Shown here: piece by piece, positions 24,673 through 33,334 of the stretch
Position numbering within the stretch: the stretch's first letter is position 1
How the letters are laid out: every line of letters begins with the position of its first letter
Source of the DNA: JAVWIF01 sp036639635
GTDB lineage: Bacteria; Bacillota_I; Bacilli_A; Erysipelotrichales; Erysipelotrichaceae
NCBI GenBank assembly: GCA_036639635.1
Contig: JAVWIF010000014.1
Location: forward strand, 1 to 38,881
Length of the DNA: 38,881 nucleotides
Direction: 5' to 3'
Position numbers and translations under genes: made by a program
Notes under the pieces: generated by a model
Seen by the model: the letters and a program-made list of their open reading frames with translations, nothing else
Database searches by the model: none
What the model was told of the DNA's origin: nothing

Positions 24673-26248
24673 GATACAACATATACTTTTCATACTTTCT
24701 TTTTTTTGTTATCTATTTGTACCAATTAAAAAAGCTATTCATATGATTCAACAAAATCGGTATAATTTGAAACGTTATAGTGATTGGTTATGTAGTTCTT
24801 GTCAACAACAAAAGAAAACAATTGCATTGAAATACTTTTGTATGATGAGTTGTTATGTACTGTTGTTTGTGAGTGATAAGGTCTATCCTAGTAGGCTTTT
24901 CATAATGGTGGTGTGTATTTATGCATATGTGTCCTATAAGTTAGAAACAAATAATGAATATCGTAAACCACTCATTAATACGAAGCGAGTAACACGCTTA
25001 TTTATTGCAATGTATGGATGTTATCTTATGATATTAGGATGTTTACTCCACTTTATATCATTGCAGATGTGGATCATAATAACACCTTTTTTGTACTTTA
25101 CACCTTGGATATTATTGCCATTTGCGGCAAGTATAATGTATCCTATAGAACAACAAATACGTAATTATTATGTAGCAGATGCTAAGCGATTGCTTTTGTT
25201 AAGACAAGATTTATCGATTGTTGGTATCAGTGGTAGTTATGGTAAAACGTCGGTAAAAACAATTCTTAAGACCCTATTAAGTGATTCGTTCTATACCTTA
25301 ATGACACCTGATTCCTATAATAATAAAATGGGAATTACTATTACGATTCGTATGCAATTACAGAATTTACATGATATCTTTCTTTGCGAAATGGGAGCAG
25401 ACCATGTACATGAGATTGAACAGCTGATGGACTTTGTGCATCCTTTGTTTGGTATCGTAACCGCTATTGGTCCTCAGCATTTACAAAGTTTTCATACAAT
25501 GGAAAATATTCAACATGAAAAAATGCAAATGATAGAAAAACTTCCCAGTAATGGGATTGGTTTTTTAAATATTGATAATCCTTATATTCGCTCCTATAAG
25601 ATTAAAAACACTTGTAAAATCATTTGGTTTGGAGAAGATGAACAAGCTGACTATCGGATGTGTAATATTCATTATAGTGAGTTTGGAACGAGTTTTGAAG
25701 TCATATATCATGGGAAAAGACATGCTTTTTCAACGTGTTTATTAGGAGAACATAATGTTCGTAATATTACATGTGCGCTCTCTCTTGCCCATACTTTTCA
25801 AGTGCCTTGGGAGAAATTACAAGTATTAGTACAAACACTGCCTTATGTAGAACATCGCTTACAGCTTATGAAAACAAAACGTTATACAATTCTGGACAAT
25901 GCGTATAATTCTAATCCAGAAGGTGCAAGGTGTGCATTAAATGTTTTGTCACAAATGAGCGGAAGGCATTTTATTGTAACGCCTGGTTTTATTGATTTAG
26001 GGAAAGTTGAAAAGCAAGAAAACTATTTATTTGGTAAAAGGATATGTGAAAGTTGTGATGAAGTAATTCTTGTAGGGAAAATTCAAAGTGAAGATATTTT
26101 AAAAGGAATACGCGAACAAAATTTTGATTTAAACCATGTTCATATCGTGAGTAGTATACGAGAAGCATTTGAGATAGTGCGTAAATTAGCAACCCCTAAT
26201 GATACTGTTTTATTAGAAAATGATTTACCTGATGCATTTAATCATTAG
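24665..26248 (+). CDS. MurF-like Mur ligase with N-terminal membrane domain
   Basis: ATP-dependent Mur ligase-type protein, 527 residues. The first ~175 residues form several hydrophobic segments (about 5-22, 56-92 and 110-155) instead of the normal soluble substrate-binding domain of MurF. The central domain has P-loop GISGSYGKTS (187-196) and CEMGADHVHEIEQL; the C-terminal part has the MurF-like DNAYNSNPEG. MurF joins D-Ala-D-Ala to UDP-MurNAc-tripeptide, so a membrane-tied relative next to ddl may act on a lipid-linked or otherwise variant precursor. It overlaps the hydrolase gene by 8 bp and precedes ddl by 51 bp. Whether it is the cell's only MurF cannot be told here. Confidence 0.8.
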   Translation: MDKIQHILFILSFFCYLFVPIKKAIHMIQQNRYNLKRYSDWLCSSCQQQKKTIALKYFCMMSCYVLLFVSDKVYPSRLFIMVVCIYAYVSYKLETNNEYRKPLINTKRVTRLFIAMYGCYLMILGCLLHFISLQMWIIITPFLYFTPWILLPFAASIMYPIEQQIRNYYVADAKRLLLLRQDLSIVGISGSYGKTSVKTILKTLLSDSFYTLMTPDSYNNKMGITITIRMQLQNLHDIFLCEMGADHVHEIEQLMDFVHPLFGIVTAIGPQHLQSFHTMENIQHEKMQMIEKLPSNGIGFLNIDNPYIRSYKIKNTCKIIWFGEDEQADYRMCNIHYSEFGTSFEVIYHGKRHAFSTCLLGEHNVRNITCALSLAHTFQVPWEKLQVLVQTLPYVEHRLQLMKTKRYTILDNAYNSNPEGARCALNVLSQMSGRHFIVTPGFIDLGKVEKQENYLFGKRICESCDEVILVGKIQSEDILKGIREQNFDLNHVHIVSSIREAFEIVRKLATPNDTVLLENDLPDAFNH

Positions 26249-26299
26249 CAAGTTTACTCGCATGCGCATACACTACTACTGTATGAAAGGATGAAGGTT

Positions 26300-27454
26300 A
26301 TGAGGCTAAGAGTTGTTGTTGCTTTTGGAGGAGAATCAGTAGAACACGAAATCAGTATAATTTCTGCACATCAAGTAATGGCTGCGATGGATGTTTTACG
26401 CTATGAAATAATTCCACTTTATATCGCAAAAGATGGTAGCTTTTACACAGGAGATAAGTTACTAGAGCTATCATCATTTAAATCAATAGAACCGCTTGTA
26501 CAAGCTTGTACAAAGATTACACTGCTTCATCGTCAACAAAATTTTTATATGGTTCCTTTAAAACATACAATACTTACGAAAGAAAAAGCTTTTGATATGG
26601 TATTTCCTGTATTACATGGAACACATGGAGAAGATGGCATATTTCAAGGATACCTTACCATGTTAAAAATTCCTTATGTTGGATGTAACGTCCTAGGTGG
26701 AGCTATTGGTCAAGATAAAATAATAATGAAACAAGTTCTTGAAGATAGTGGATTGCCGATTACTCCATGGTATTTTTGGACACAATCAAAAACATTAAAT
26801 GATGCGTTTTATCGAAAAGCAGAACGCCTTGGGTATCCATTGATTGTAAAGCCAGCTAATTTAGGTTCTAGTATAGGAATTTGTATTGTTCATAATGAAG
26901 TAGAACTTTATCAAGCAATGAAAAGTGCTTATCTTTATGACCCTCGTGTTGTCATTGAAAAAGCAATCTCACAACTTATAGAAATCAATTGTTCTGTTTT
27001 AGGAGATGAAGAGTATTGTCGCGTCAGTGCATTAGAAGAAGTCATGAAAACTGATGGCATTCTATCATATCAAGATAAATATGTAGGAAAGAATCAAACA
27101 AAGGGGATGGCAAATACGTCTCGTAAAATACCTGCCAATATTGATAATGATTTAAAAGAAGAATTACAGCTTTTAGCAAAAGAAACTTTTATTGCTTTAA
27201 ATGCAACTGGTGTTTCTCGTATTGATTTTTTAATGAACGCAGAAACTAAAGATGTATATATTAATGAAATAAATACGATTCCAGGTTCTTTATCATTTTA
27301 CTTATGGCAAGCAAGTGGTTTATCATTTTGTTCTTTAGTGGACGAATTAGTTGAAATAGCAAAAAAACAAGTACGCAGACAACAACAACGAATTACGAGC
27401 TATGATTCCAACATCCTAAGTACGTATGGGATAGGTTCTAAATGTATTAAATAA
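26300..27454 (+). CDS. ddl: D-alanine-D-alanine ligase family protein
   Basis: ATP-grasp ligase, 384 residues. It shows VAFGGESVEHEISIIS at the N-terminus, LHGTHGEDGIFQG, KPANLGSSIG, ALEEV and the metal/ATP site NEINTIPG. A Lys-Tyr pair (QDKY) is present in the omega-loop region, as in D-Ala-D-Ala enzymes rather than VanA-type D-lactate ligases. After PG the loop reads SLSFYLW, about four residues shorter than the usual PGFTxxSxxPxLW. The C-terminus carries a basic extension (KKQVRRQQQR). ATG 26300 is preferred over ATG 26291, which abuts the Shine-Dalgarno AAAGG. It is probably cotranscribed with the MurF-like gene. Confidence 0.88.
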   Translation: MRLRVVVAFGGESVEHEISIISAHQVMAAMDVLRYEIIPLYIAKDGSFYTGDKLLELSSFKSIEPLVQACTKITLLHRQQNFYMVPLKHTILTKEKAFDMVFPVLHGTHGEDGIFQGYLTMLKIPYVGCNVLGGAIGQDKIIMKQVLEDSGLPITPWYFWTQSKTLNDAFYRKAERLGYPLIVKPANLGSSIGICIVHNEVELYQAMKSAYLYDPRVVIEKAISQLIEINCSVLGDEEYCRVSALEEVMKTDGILSYQDKYVGKNQTKGMANTSRKIPANIDNDLKEELQLLAKETFIALNATGVSRIDFLMNAETKDVYINEINTIPGSLSFYLWQASGLSFCSLVDELVEIAKKQVRRQQQRITSYDSNILSTYGIGSKCIK

Positions 27455-27472
27455 ACCTCTTGCGAGGTTTTT
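27453..27472. terminator. Terminator between ddl and yitT (convergent)
   Basis: Stem AAACCTC / GAGGTTT (27453-27459 with 27464-27470) with T/A-rich outer ends; it overlaps the ddl stop codon. Confidence 0.75.
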
Positions 27473-27474
27473 AT

Positions 27475-28329
27475 TTATATTGGTTTTTGATAAAAACTAC
27501 CAAAGAATTCTTCTGTTCGTAATACGTTAACAATAATGCTAGCGTCACTTGCTTTTAAAAGTGAAACAACATCTTTTACTTCATAAGAAGATACAACGGT
27601 ATGGAGAAGATACATTGTTTTTTTACTATACCCTCCATAACCTTCTAAGCAAGAAATACCATGACGATAATTATTGATATAGGTGTTAATTAGCATTTCT
27701 GGTTGTGTGGTTGTTATTTGAAGGGTGACACGCTCATAGCGATGGTGGAAAGTGGAGATTGTTTTTGTAGTAATGAATTGAAATAGAATAGAGTATCCAG
27801 CATAAATCCAACCAAACATAAAACCAAAGATGCATAGGATTATGGAGTTAAAGATAAAGACTTGTTCCCAAATAGAACGATTTATTTTATTTGAAACATA
27901 AAGCGCTATGAAATCAGTTCCTCCAGTAGAGGCATTTCCTTTTAGTGCAATGACTACACAGATTCCATAAAGAAACCCTCCAAAGGTTACATTAAGAAAG
28001 AAATCATCAAAGACTGGAGAAAAATCTAATATATTTAATAACACTGATGTCAACATGAATTGAATAGATGATAGAATCGTAAATTTTTTACTTATGCTTT
28101 TATAGCATATAAAAGCAACAGGAACATTTAACATAATGATTGCTAGTGAAGTTGAAATATTTACGTTGTAAAGTGATGCTATTTTATCTATTAAAATAGC
28201 AACTCCCGTAAATCCGCTACTTAATAGATTTGATGGTTGTATAAAAGCTTTAATTACAAAGGTTTGTAAAAGCGAAGAAGCTATTACACAACAGATACTG
28301 ATGAGATACTGTATTTTTTTATTTTTCAT
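27475..28329 (-). CDS. YitT family membrane protein (DUF161 + DUF2179)
   Basis: Integral membrane protein, 284 residues, role not established. Five to six hydrophobic spans (about residues 5-185) include the family motif GNASTGGTDFIA. The C-terminal ~90 residues form a soluble DUF2179 domain (HGISCLEGYGGYSKK). ATG 28329 follows AAGGGG; an in-frame extension to 28386 has no ribosome binding site. Its upstream region holds a TTTCCTA-N5-TAGGAAA dyad centred 41 bp from a minus-strand TATACT, the same geometry as the PTS genes. It is therefore probably in the regulon of the divergent activator, and may be part of the same uptake system. Confidence 0.88.
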   Translation of the reverse strand: MKNKKIQYLISICCVIASSLLQTFVIKAFIQPSNLLSSGFTGVAILIDKIASLYNVNISTSLAIIMLNVPVAFICYKSISKKFTILSSIQFMLTSVLLNILDFSPVFDDFFLNVTFGGFLYGICVVIALKGNASTGGTDFIALYVSNKINRSIWEQVFIFNSIILCIFGFMFGWIYAGYSILFQFITTKTISTFHHRYERVTLQITTTQPEMLINTYINNYRHGISCLEGYGGYSKKTMYLLHTVVSSYEVKDVVSLLKASDASIIVNVLRTEEFFGSFYQKPI

Positions 28330-28363
28330 TTCATACCCCTTATAAATGATTTTAACATCTATA

Positions 28364-28419
28364 AGTATAAATCGTTTAGTGTACAAGATATTTAAAAAGC
28401 TTTCCTATAAACTAGGAAA
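28364..28419 (-). promoter_or_regulatory. Operator 1 and promoter of yitT
   Basis: Dyad TTTCCTA-TAAAC-TAGGAAA (28401-28419). On the minus strand, TATACT (28369-28364) begins 41 bp from the dyad centre, the spacing seen at the other operators in this cluster. Confidence 0.7.
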
Positions 28420-28435
28420 ATATCTTCTTCAATAA

Positions 28436-28492
28436 TTTCCTAGCTATTAGGAAATTATGTTAGAATTAATCAGTGCTTTATAATTATATAAT
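28436..28492 (+). promoter_or_regulatory. Operator 2 and promoter of the PRD regulator gene
   Basis: Dyad TTTCCTA-GCTAT-TAGGAAA (28436-28454), extended to 9-bp arms AATTTCCTA/TAGGAAATT. TATAAT at 28487-28492 starts 42 bp from the centre; another TATAAT lies at 28479-28484. The regulator probably controls its own gene. Confidence 0.7.
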
Positions 28493-28517
28493 AAAAACAC
28501 GAAAGGATGCTGATCGA

Positions 28518-30431
28518 ATGCTTAATAAAAGACAAGAAAGAATCATCATGACAATGAATGATTCAAATGATTGGATAACAGGGAAAGAGCTTTCTAAGCT
28601 ATTAGATGTATCAGATAGAACGATACGTTCTGATATGGATACGATTAATCGTTTTTATAAAGATGTATTAATTGAATCCAATCTACGTTATGGGTATCAC
28701 TTAAATCAAGAAGCATTACGTACATTGAATATTGAAATAAAGCAACCAATTGCTCAAACACCCCAAGAAAGATGTATCTATATTATTCAACAATTGTTGT
28801 TTCAACAACATGAGTTAAGTATTTCAAATCTACAAGATCAAGTATTTGTGAGTGATTATTCGATTGATAACGATATTAGAAAAATCAAGAAAATGATTGA
28901 ACCGCATAAAGATTTAAATTTAATAAGATCTAAAAATTTTATTCATTTAGAGGGAAGCGAAGAGAGTAAACGAAAGCTTTATAAAGAATTACTAACGGAA
29001 GAAACAAAAGGTAATTTCTTGAATATGAATAAACTTGCCTCGCTTTATAAAGATTTTGATCTATTAGAAGTCAAAGATATTCTAGACCAAGTTATTAGAA
29101 AATATAATTTTCATATAAGAGAAATGTCAATGCCTTTATTAATGATGCATATTGGTGTTTCAATTGAAAGAATGATTCATCACAATTATATGCAAACTAA
29201 TCGGAAGAGTGAAGAACTCAAAAGAAGTGTTGAATATCATATAGCGGAGGATTTCTTCCATTTAGTTTCTAATAAAATCCGTATTGAGATTGTGGATGAT
29301 GAATTATGTTTAATGGCTTTGTTGTTGCTAGGTAAAAAAAGTAAAGAGTATGCGAAAGATTGTATTAAAATAGAAAACCGAGATTTTAATGTTTCTCAAA
29401 TGATAGAAGAAGTATTAGATAATATTTATGAAATGTTTGATATTGATTTTAGAAAAGATACGGAACTTAAAATCGGACTTCAACTGCATTTACAAGCGCT
29501 AATTGAGCGACAACTAAAAAATACGGACGTTGATAATGTATATTTACAAGAGATTAAAAAGAAATATCCGTTAGTATTTGAAATGGCAGTTAGTGTAGGG
29601 AAATTTTTGAATGAAAAAACTAGTTTACATATTAAAGAGAATGAAATAGGCTTTTTTGCTCTTCATTTAGGAAGTGCGTATGAACGAAATGGTGAATCGA
29701 GTAAATATAAGATATTGATGATTTATCCAGATGATCAAGCATTAAGCAAACTTTGTGTCCAAAAAATTGAAAACAGATTTTCTGAAAGAATGGAAGTGGT
29801 TGAACATTTAAGTTTGTTTGTTGAAGAATATGTCGAAACTATTCAACCGGATTTGATTTTAACAACACTCCCATTACAACATAGTTTGGATATATTGACA
29901 ATTCAAATTTCTTTGTTTGTAAATTATGAAGATGAAAGTAGAATATTTCAGGCATTAAATCAGTTAGATAAAATTAGAAATAAGGCAGAATTTGAAGAAA
30001 TGATTGTTGACTTGATTAAACCTCAATTTTTCTATAAATCTTTGGACGTTCATACCCCTGAGGAAATGATCACGTTCATGTGTAACCATCTTGAAAAAGA
30101 AGGATATACTCCTAAAGAATTTAGAGATAGTGTTTTACAAAGAGAAAGCATGTCAGCAACTTCTTTTGTGTTTGGATTTGCAATACCTCATACATTTAAT
30201 GTCGCAGCCAATACTTCTTGTATTTCAATAGCAACATTAAAGACACCAATTAAATGGGGAGATTTTGAGGTAAAATTAGTTATTCTTCTTGCTATTAAAG
30301 ATGGTAACAGAAAATTATTACGTGTATTTTTTGATTGGTTAAGTGGCGTGGTTAATAATTCTGGTAAATTTTCAAATTTATTAGAAGCAAAGGATCATCA
30401 AGACTTTATTAATCAAATATTAAACAATTAA
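28518..30431 (+). CDS. PRD-containing PTS transcription activator (LicR/MtlR/ManR-like)
   Basis: Transcription activator of 637 residues, expected to be controlled by PTS phosphorylation. Domains in order: HTH_11 and Mga-like helix-turn-helix (about 1-150; DVSDRTIRSDMDTI), two PRDs with conserved His residues (MHIGVSIERM and ALHLGSAYER), an EIIB-like domain (ILMIYPDD; the usual active Cys is not evident), and an EIIA fructose/mannitol-type domain with the phosphorylatable His in AIPHTF. ATG 28518 follows AAAGG at 11 nt; an upstream in-frame GTG (28473) lies in the promoter. It is followed at 12 bp by the RDD gene. It is the natural candidate to bind the TTTCCTA-N5-TAGGAAA dyads of the cluster. 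Confidence 0.9.
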   Translation: MLNKRQERIIMTMNDSNDWITGKELSKLLDVSDRTIRSDMDTINRFYKDVLIESNLRYGYHLNQEALRTLNIEIKQPIAQTPQERCIYIIQQLLFQQHELSISNLQDQVFVSDYSIDNDIRKIKKMIEPHKDLNLIRSKNFIHLEGSEESKRKLYKELLTEETKGNFLNMNKLASLYKDFDLLEVKDILDQVIRKYNFHIREMSMPLLMMHIGVSIERMIHHNYMQTNRKSEELKRSVEYHIAEDFFHLVSNKIRIEIVDDELCLMALLLLGKKSKEYAKDCIKIENRDFNVSQMIEEVLDNIYEMFDIDFRKDTELKIGLQLHLQALIERQLKNTDVDNVYLQEIKKKYPLVFEMAVSVGKFLNEKTSLHIKENEIGFFALHLGSAYERNGESSKYKILMIYPDDQALSKLCVQKIENRFSERMEVVEHLSLFVEEYVETIQPDLILTTLPLQHSLDILTIQISLFVNYEDESRIFQALNQLDKIRNKAEFEEMIVDLIKPQFFYKSLDVHTPEEMITFMCNHLEKEGYTPKEFRDSVLQRESMSATSFVFGFAIPHTFNVAANTSCISIATLKTPIKWGDFEVKLVILLAIKDGNRKLLRVFFDWLSGVVNNSGKFSNLLEAKDHQDFINQILNN

Positions 30432-30443
30432 TGGAGGAAAATT

Positions 30444-31067
30444 ATGAGTTTATTTGTAAGATTATATACATTATTTGACAATAGCGAATGTGATGTAAAC
30501 AATGGAAAACGTTTCTTTGCATATGTAATTGACTGGTTTTTAGGAAGTTTGTTTACAATGCTACCTATGTGTATTATGTGGTTATTGTTAACAAAAGATA
30601 TGGATAAAATGGCTGGTGTCAATGTGATGTATATTGCAGGACAAGTATCTACATCAAAAGCATATTTAGCAGGTCTTTTATCAACTGTATTTGCATTATT
30701 CTACTATGTTGTGATACCTTGGAAAATACACCGAGGACAAACAATCGGAAAACGCATGATGGGCTTTAAAATTGTTCAAAAAAACAATGAAGAAGTTACG
30801 CTTTCTACACTGATTATTCGTCAAGTCATTGGAATTATTATTATTGAAGGTGCTTTATATAATGTAAGTGGAATATTACACTCTATGTTGTCACTTGCTA
30901 CTAATATTAATTTTATCAGTATACTAATGTATGTAGGATTAGCGATTAGTGTATGTAGTGGGTTCTTAGTATTAAAGATTAATAGTCGAAGAATGTTCCA
31001 CGATTATTTAGCAAAAACGAAGGTCATTGCATTTGAAGAGGAAGAACATCAAAATGAAAGCATCTAA
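30444..31067 (+). CDS. RDD family membrane protein
   Basis: A 207-residue membrane protein with the RDD pattern: KRFFAYVIDW in the first span, GQTIGKRMMGFKIV after the second, and a third motif RRMFHDYLAKTKVI near the end. Four hydrophobic segments are visible. The function of RDD proteins is poorly known; some are ion antiporters. GGAGG lies 7 nt before ATG 30444, and the gene is cotranscribed with the regulator. Its stop codon abuts operator 3. Confidence 0.85.
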   Translation: MSLFVRLYTLFDNSECDVNNGKRFFAYVIDWFLGSLFTMLPMCIMWLLLTKDMDKMAGVNVMYIAGQVSTSKAYLAGLLSTVFALFYYVVIPWKIHRGQTIGKRMMGFKIVQKNNEEVTLSTLIIRQVIGIIIIEGALYNVSGILHSMLSLATNINFISILMYVGLAISVCSGFLVLKINSRRMFHDYLAKTKVIAFEEEEHQNESI

Positions 31068-31123
31068 TTTCCTATAAATTAGGAAATATACTTACTAATA
31101 TTAATAGGAAATAACGATATCAT
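31068..31123 (+). promoter_or_regulatory. Operator 3 and promoter of the PTS IIA gene
   Basis: Dyad TTTCCTA-TAAAT-TAGGAAA (31068-31086). TATCAT (31118-31123) starts 41 bp from the centre. An extra half-site TAGGAAA lies at 31105-31111. Confidence 0.65.
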
Positions 31124-31151
31124 ATAAATATTATAAAAGGAGGAATTTTAT

Positions 31152-31475
31152 ATGGAAGGCTTAGAATTACAATGTTTTAAAATTATCTCATCAGTAGGAA
31201 CTGCAAGAAGCAGTTATATTGAGGCAATTCAAGAAGCTAAAAAAGGCGATTTTGTGAAAGCTGAAGAACTGATGAAAGAAGGAATTGAAAGCTTTAACCA
31301 AGGACATTGTACTCATGGTGAGTTGATCCAAGAAGAAGCAAATGGAAATGGTGTCAATGCTAGTTTATTATTGATACATGCAGAAGATCAATTAATGAGT
31401 GCAGAAGCATTCCATATTATTGCAAATGAATTGATTGATAGCTATAAGAGAATTACAGCATTAGAAAAAAAATAA
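31152..31475 (+). CDS. PTS system lactose/cellobiose-type IIA component
   Basis: Cytoplasmic phosphocarrier of 107 residues that passes phosphate from HPr to IIB. It is the all-helical lactose/cellobiose IIA fold, with the phosphorylated histidine expected at His76 in LLIHAEDQLM. GGAGG precedes ATG 31152. It is separated from the IIB gene by operator 4, so it has its own regulated promoter and may also be read from upstream. The sugar is not indicated by IIA itself; family members handle lactose, cellobiose and chitobiose. Confidence 0.93.
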   Translation: MEGLELQCFKIISSVGTARSSYIEAIQEAKKGDFVKAEELMKEGIESFNQGHCTHGELIQEEANGNGVNASLLLIHAEDQLMSAEAFHIIANELIDSYKRITALEKK

Positions 31476-31481
31476 AGTTTC

Positions 31482-31537
31482 TTTCCTAATTTTAGGAAAA
31501 AGATTAAAGGAAAAATAAAAATGAAAGCGGTTATAAT
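31482..31537 (+). promoter_or_regulatory. Operator 4 and promoter of the PTS IIB-IIC genes
   Basis: Dyad TTTCCTA-ATTT-TAGGAAA (31482-31499; N4 instead of N5). TATAAT (31532-31537) starts about 41 bp from the centre. An AAAGGAAAA half-site-like sequence follows the dyad. Confidence 0.7.
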
Positions 31538-31569
31538 GTTCGCAGATAAAGAAAGGAGAATGTTTGTCT

Positions 31570-31893
31570 ATGAAAAAAGTTTATTTGTTCTGTAGTGCAG
31601 GTATGTCAACAAGTATGTTAGCAAGTAAAATGCAAGAAACTGCAAATGCGCATAATCTTCCAATTGAGGTTAAAGCTCATCCATTCGATAAAATGGATGT
31701 AATCATTGAAAGAGATCATCCTGATTGTATTTTACTAGGACCACAAGTGAAATACTTATACAACGGAGCAGTAGAAAAATTTGGTTCCACTGGAATTCCT
31801 ATTGGGTTAATCGATTCAGGCGATTATGGAATGATGGATGGAGAAAAAGTTTTAAAATTTGCAATAAAATTGATTAAAGAAAAGAAGAAATAG
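31570..31893 (+). CDS. PTS system lactose/cellobiose-type IIB component
   Basis: Cytoplasmic sugar-phosphorylating carrier of 107 residues. The phosphocysteine is Cys8 in the P-loop-like YLFCSAGMSTSMLA, typical for this family. ATG 31570 is chosen (AAGGAG 11 nt upstream); a TTG at 31564 would add two residues. IIC follows by 14 bp. Confidence 0.93.
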   Translation: MKKVYLFCSAGMSTSMLASKMQETANAHNLPIEVKAHPFDKMDVIIERDHPDCILLGPQVKYLYNGAVEKFGSTGIPIGLIDSGDYGMMDGEKVLKFAIKLIKEKKK

Positions 31894-31907
31894 AAAAGGA
31901 GAAAAAA

Positions 31908-33299
31908 ATGTTCGAAAAATTAGAAAAAGTAATGATGCCATTAGCAGAAGCTATTGGTCGTAACAAATACCTAATTGCAGTTCGTGATGGTTTCTTAGTG
32001 TCAACACCATTATTGATTGTTGGGTCGATCTTCCTTTTAATTGGTAACTTTCCAATTACAGCATGGACAGATTTCTTAGAAGGAACAAAAGTAGCAGGTA
32101 CAACATTATCTGCATTAATAGCGAAACCAGCAGATGCTACATTCACGATTATGGCAGTCTTTGCGACAATGGGTATTGGTTATTCATTCGCAAAGCAAAT
32201 GAAAACAACACCTATATTTGGGGCAGCTGTTACCTTAATGGCATGGTTTATTTTAATGCCTTATGTTGTAACAGGTTCAGCAAAATCATTGATTGATGCA
32301 ACTGGTGCTGCATTAAATGTTGAAGGAATTAAGGCTACTGTTGGAGGTATTTCAACTGGCTGGATAGGGGCAAAAGGAATATTCGTGGGTATTATTTGTG
32401 CATTCTCTTCTGTTCACATTTATTCATGGGTTGAAAGAAGAGGATGGACAATTAAGATGCCAGCTGGTGTTCCACCAACTGTAGTTCAATCATTTGCAGC
32501 GCTAATACCTGCAGGTATTGTTATGAGCGTATTCTTCTTAATTAACTCTTTATTTGCTTACTGTAACACAGATGCATTTACATTTATTTTCAACTTTTTA
32601 CAAACTCCATTATTAGGATTAGGCGATACACTTGGTGCGATGATAATTGCTTATATCTTCTTACACATATTCTGGTTCTTTGGAGTAAATGGAGGATCAG
32701 TAGTAGGTGCTGTATTTAATCCAATTCTAACTACTTTAGGATTAGAGAATCTAGAAGCTTATAAAGCTCATCAAGAATTACCTCATATTATTACACAACA
32801 ATTCCAAGATTTATTCGCAACATTTGGTGGTTGTGGTTCTACACTTTCACTTTTAATTGCCATGTTATTCTTCTGTAAATCAAAACGTATTACTGAATTA
32901 GGTAAATTAGCTATTATTCCAGGAATCTTTGGAATTAATGAACCAATCGTATTTGGATTACCAATTGTTTTAAATCCAACAATTGTTATTCCGTTTGTCT
33001 TGGTACCAATGGTTAATATTATTTTAACTTATTTCGCAATGGATTTTGGCTTATTCCCAATGTGTAATGGAATTAATATTCCATGGACAACACCTGTTAT
33101 CATTTCTGGATTATTAGCTACTAACTGGGTTGGTGCTCTTTTCCAAGCTGGGTTACTGGTGTTAGGCGTCTTCATTTATATGCCATTCATTAAAGTAATG
33201 GACAAACAATATATGAATGATGAAGCAAATGCAGTGGCTGCAATACATGATGATGGTGATGATATTAATTTAGATGATTTGTCGTTTGATGATTTATAA
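31908..33299 (+). CDS. PTS system lactose/cellobiose-type IIC permease
   Basis: Membrane permease of 463 residues with about ten hydrophobic segments. The family signature GIFGINEPIVFGLPIVLNP (near residue 340) lies around the sugar-binding site. It takes up a beta-linked disaccharide or related glycoside and releases it as the 6-phosphate together with IIA and IIB. An acidic tail (DDGDDINLDDLSFDDL) ends the protein. AAAAGGAG precedes ATG 31908. No separate operator precedes the GrdB-like gene 35 bp downstream, so those two are probably cotranscribed. Confidence 0.95.
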   Translation: MFEKLEKVMMPLAEAIGRNKYLIAVRDGFLVSTPLLIVGSIFLLIGNFPITAWTDFLEGTKVAGTTLSALIAKPADATFTIMAVFATMGIGYSFAKQMKTTPIFGAAVTLMAWFILMPYVVTGSAKSLIDATGAALNVEGIKATVGGISTGWIGAKGIFVGIICAFSSVHIYSWVERRGWTIKMPAGVPPTVVQSFAALIPAGIVMSVFFLINSLFAYCNTDAFTFIFNFLQTPLLGLGDTLGAMIIAYIFLHIFWFFGVNGGSVVGAVFNPILTTLGLENLEAYKAHQELPHIITQQFQDLFATFGGCGSTLSLLIAMLFFCKSKRITELGKLAIIPGIFGINEPIVFGLPIVLNPTIVIPFVLVPMVNIILTYFAMDFGLFPMCNGINIPWTTPVIISGLLATNWVGALFQAGLLVLGVFIYMPFIKVMDKQYMNDEANAVAAIHDDGDDINLDDLSFDDL

Positions 33300-33334
33300 A
33301 AAGATGTAGAAATAGTCGAAAGGGAAATATACTT

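Noticed and set aside
21816..27454. A van-type glycopeptide resistance cluster (two-component system followed by MurF and Ddl-like genes).
   Set aside because: A clear terminator (23876-23902) separates the kinase gene from the cell-wall genes. The ligase keeps the Lys-Tyr pair of D-Ala-D-Ala enzymes, and no vanH, vanX, vanT or vanXY-like gene is present. Proximity alone is not enough.
28479..28484. First TATAAT upstream of the PRD regulator as the main -10.
   Set aside because: The second TATAAT (28487) has the same distance to the dyad as the other regulated promoters. The first is kept only as an alternative.
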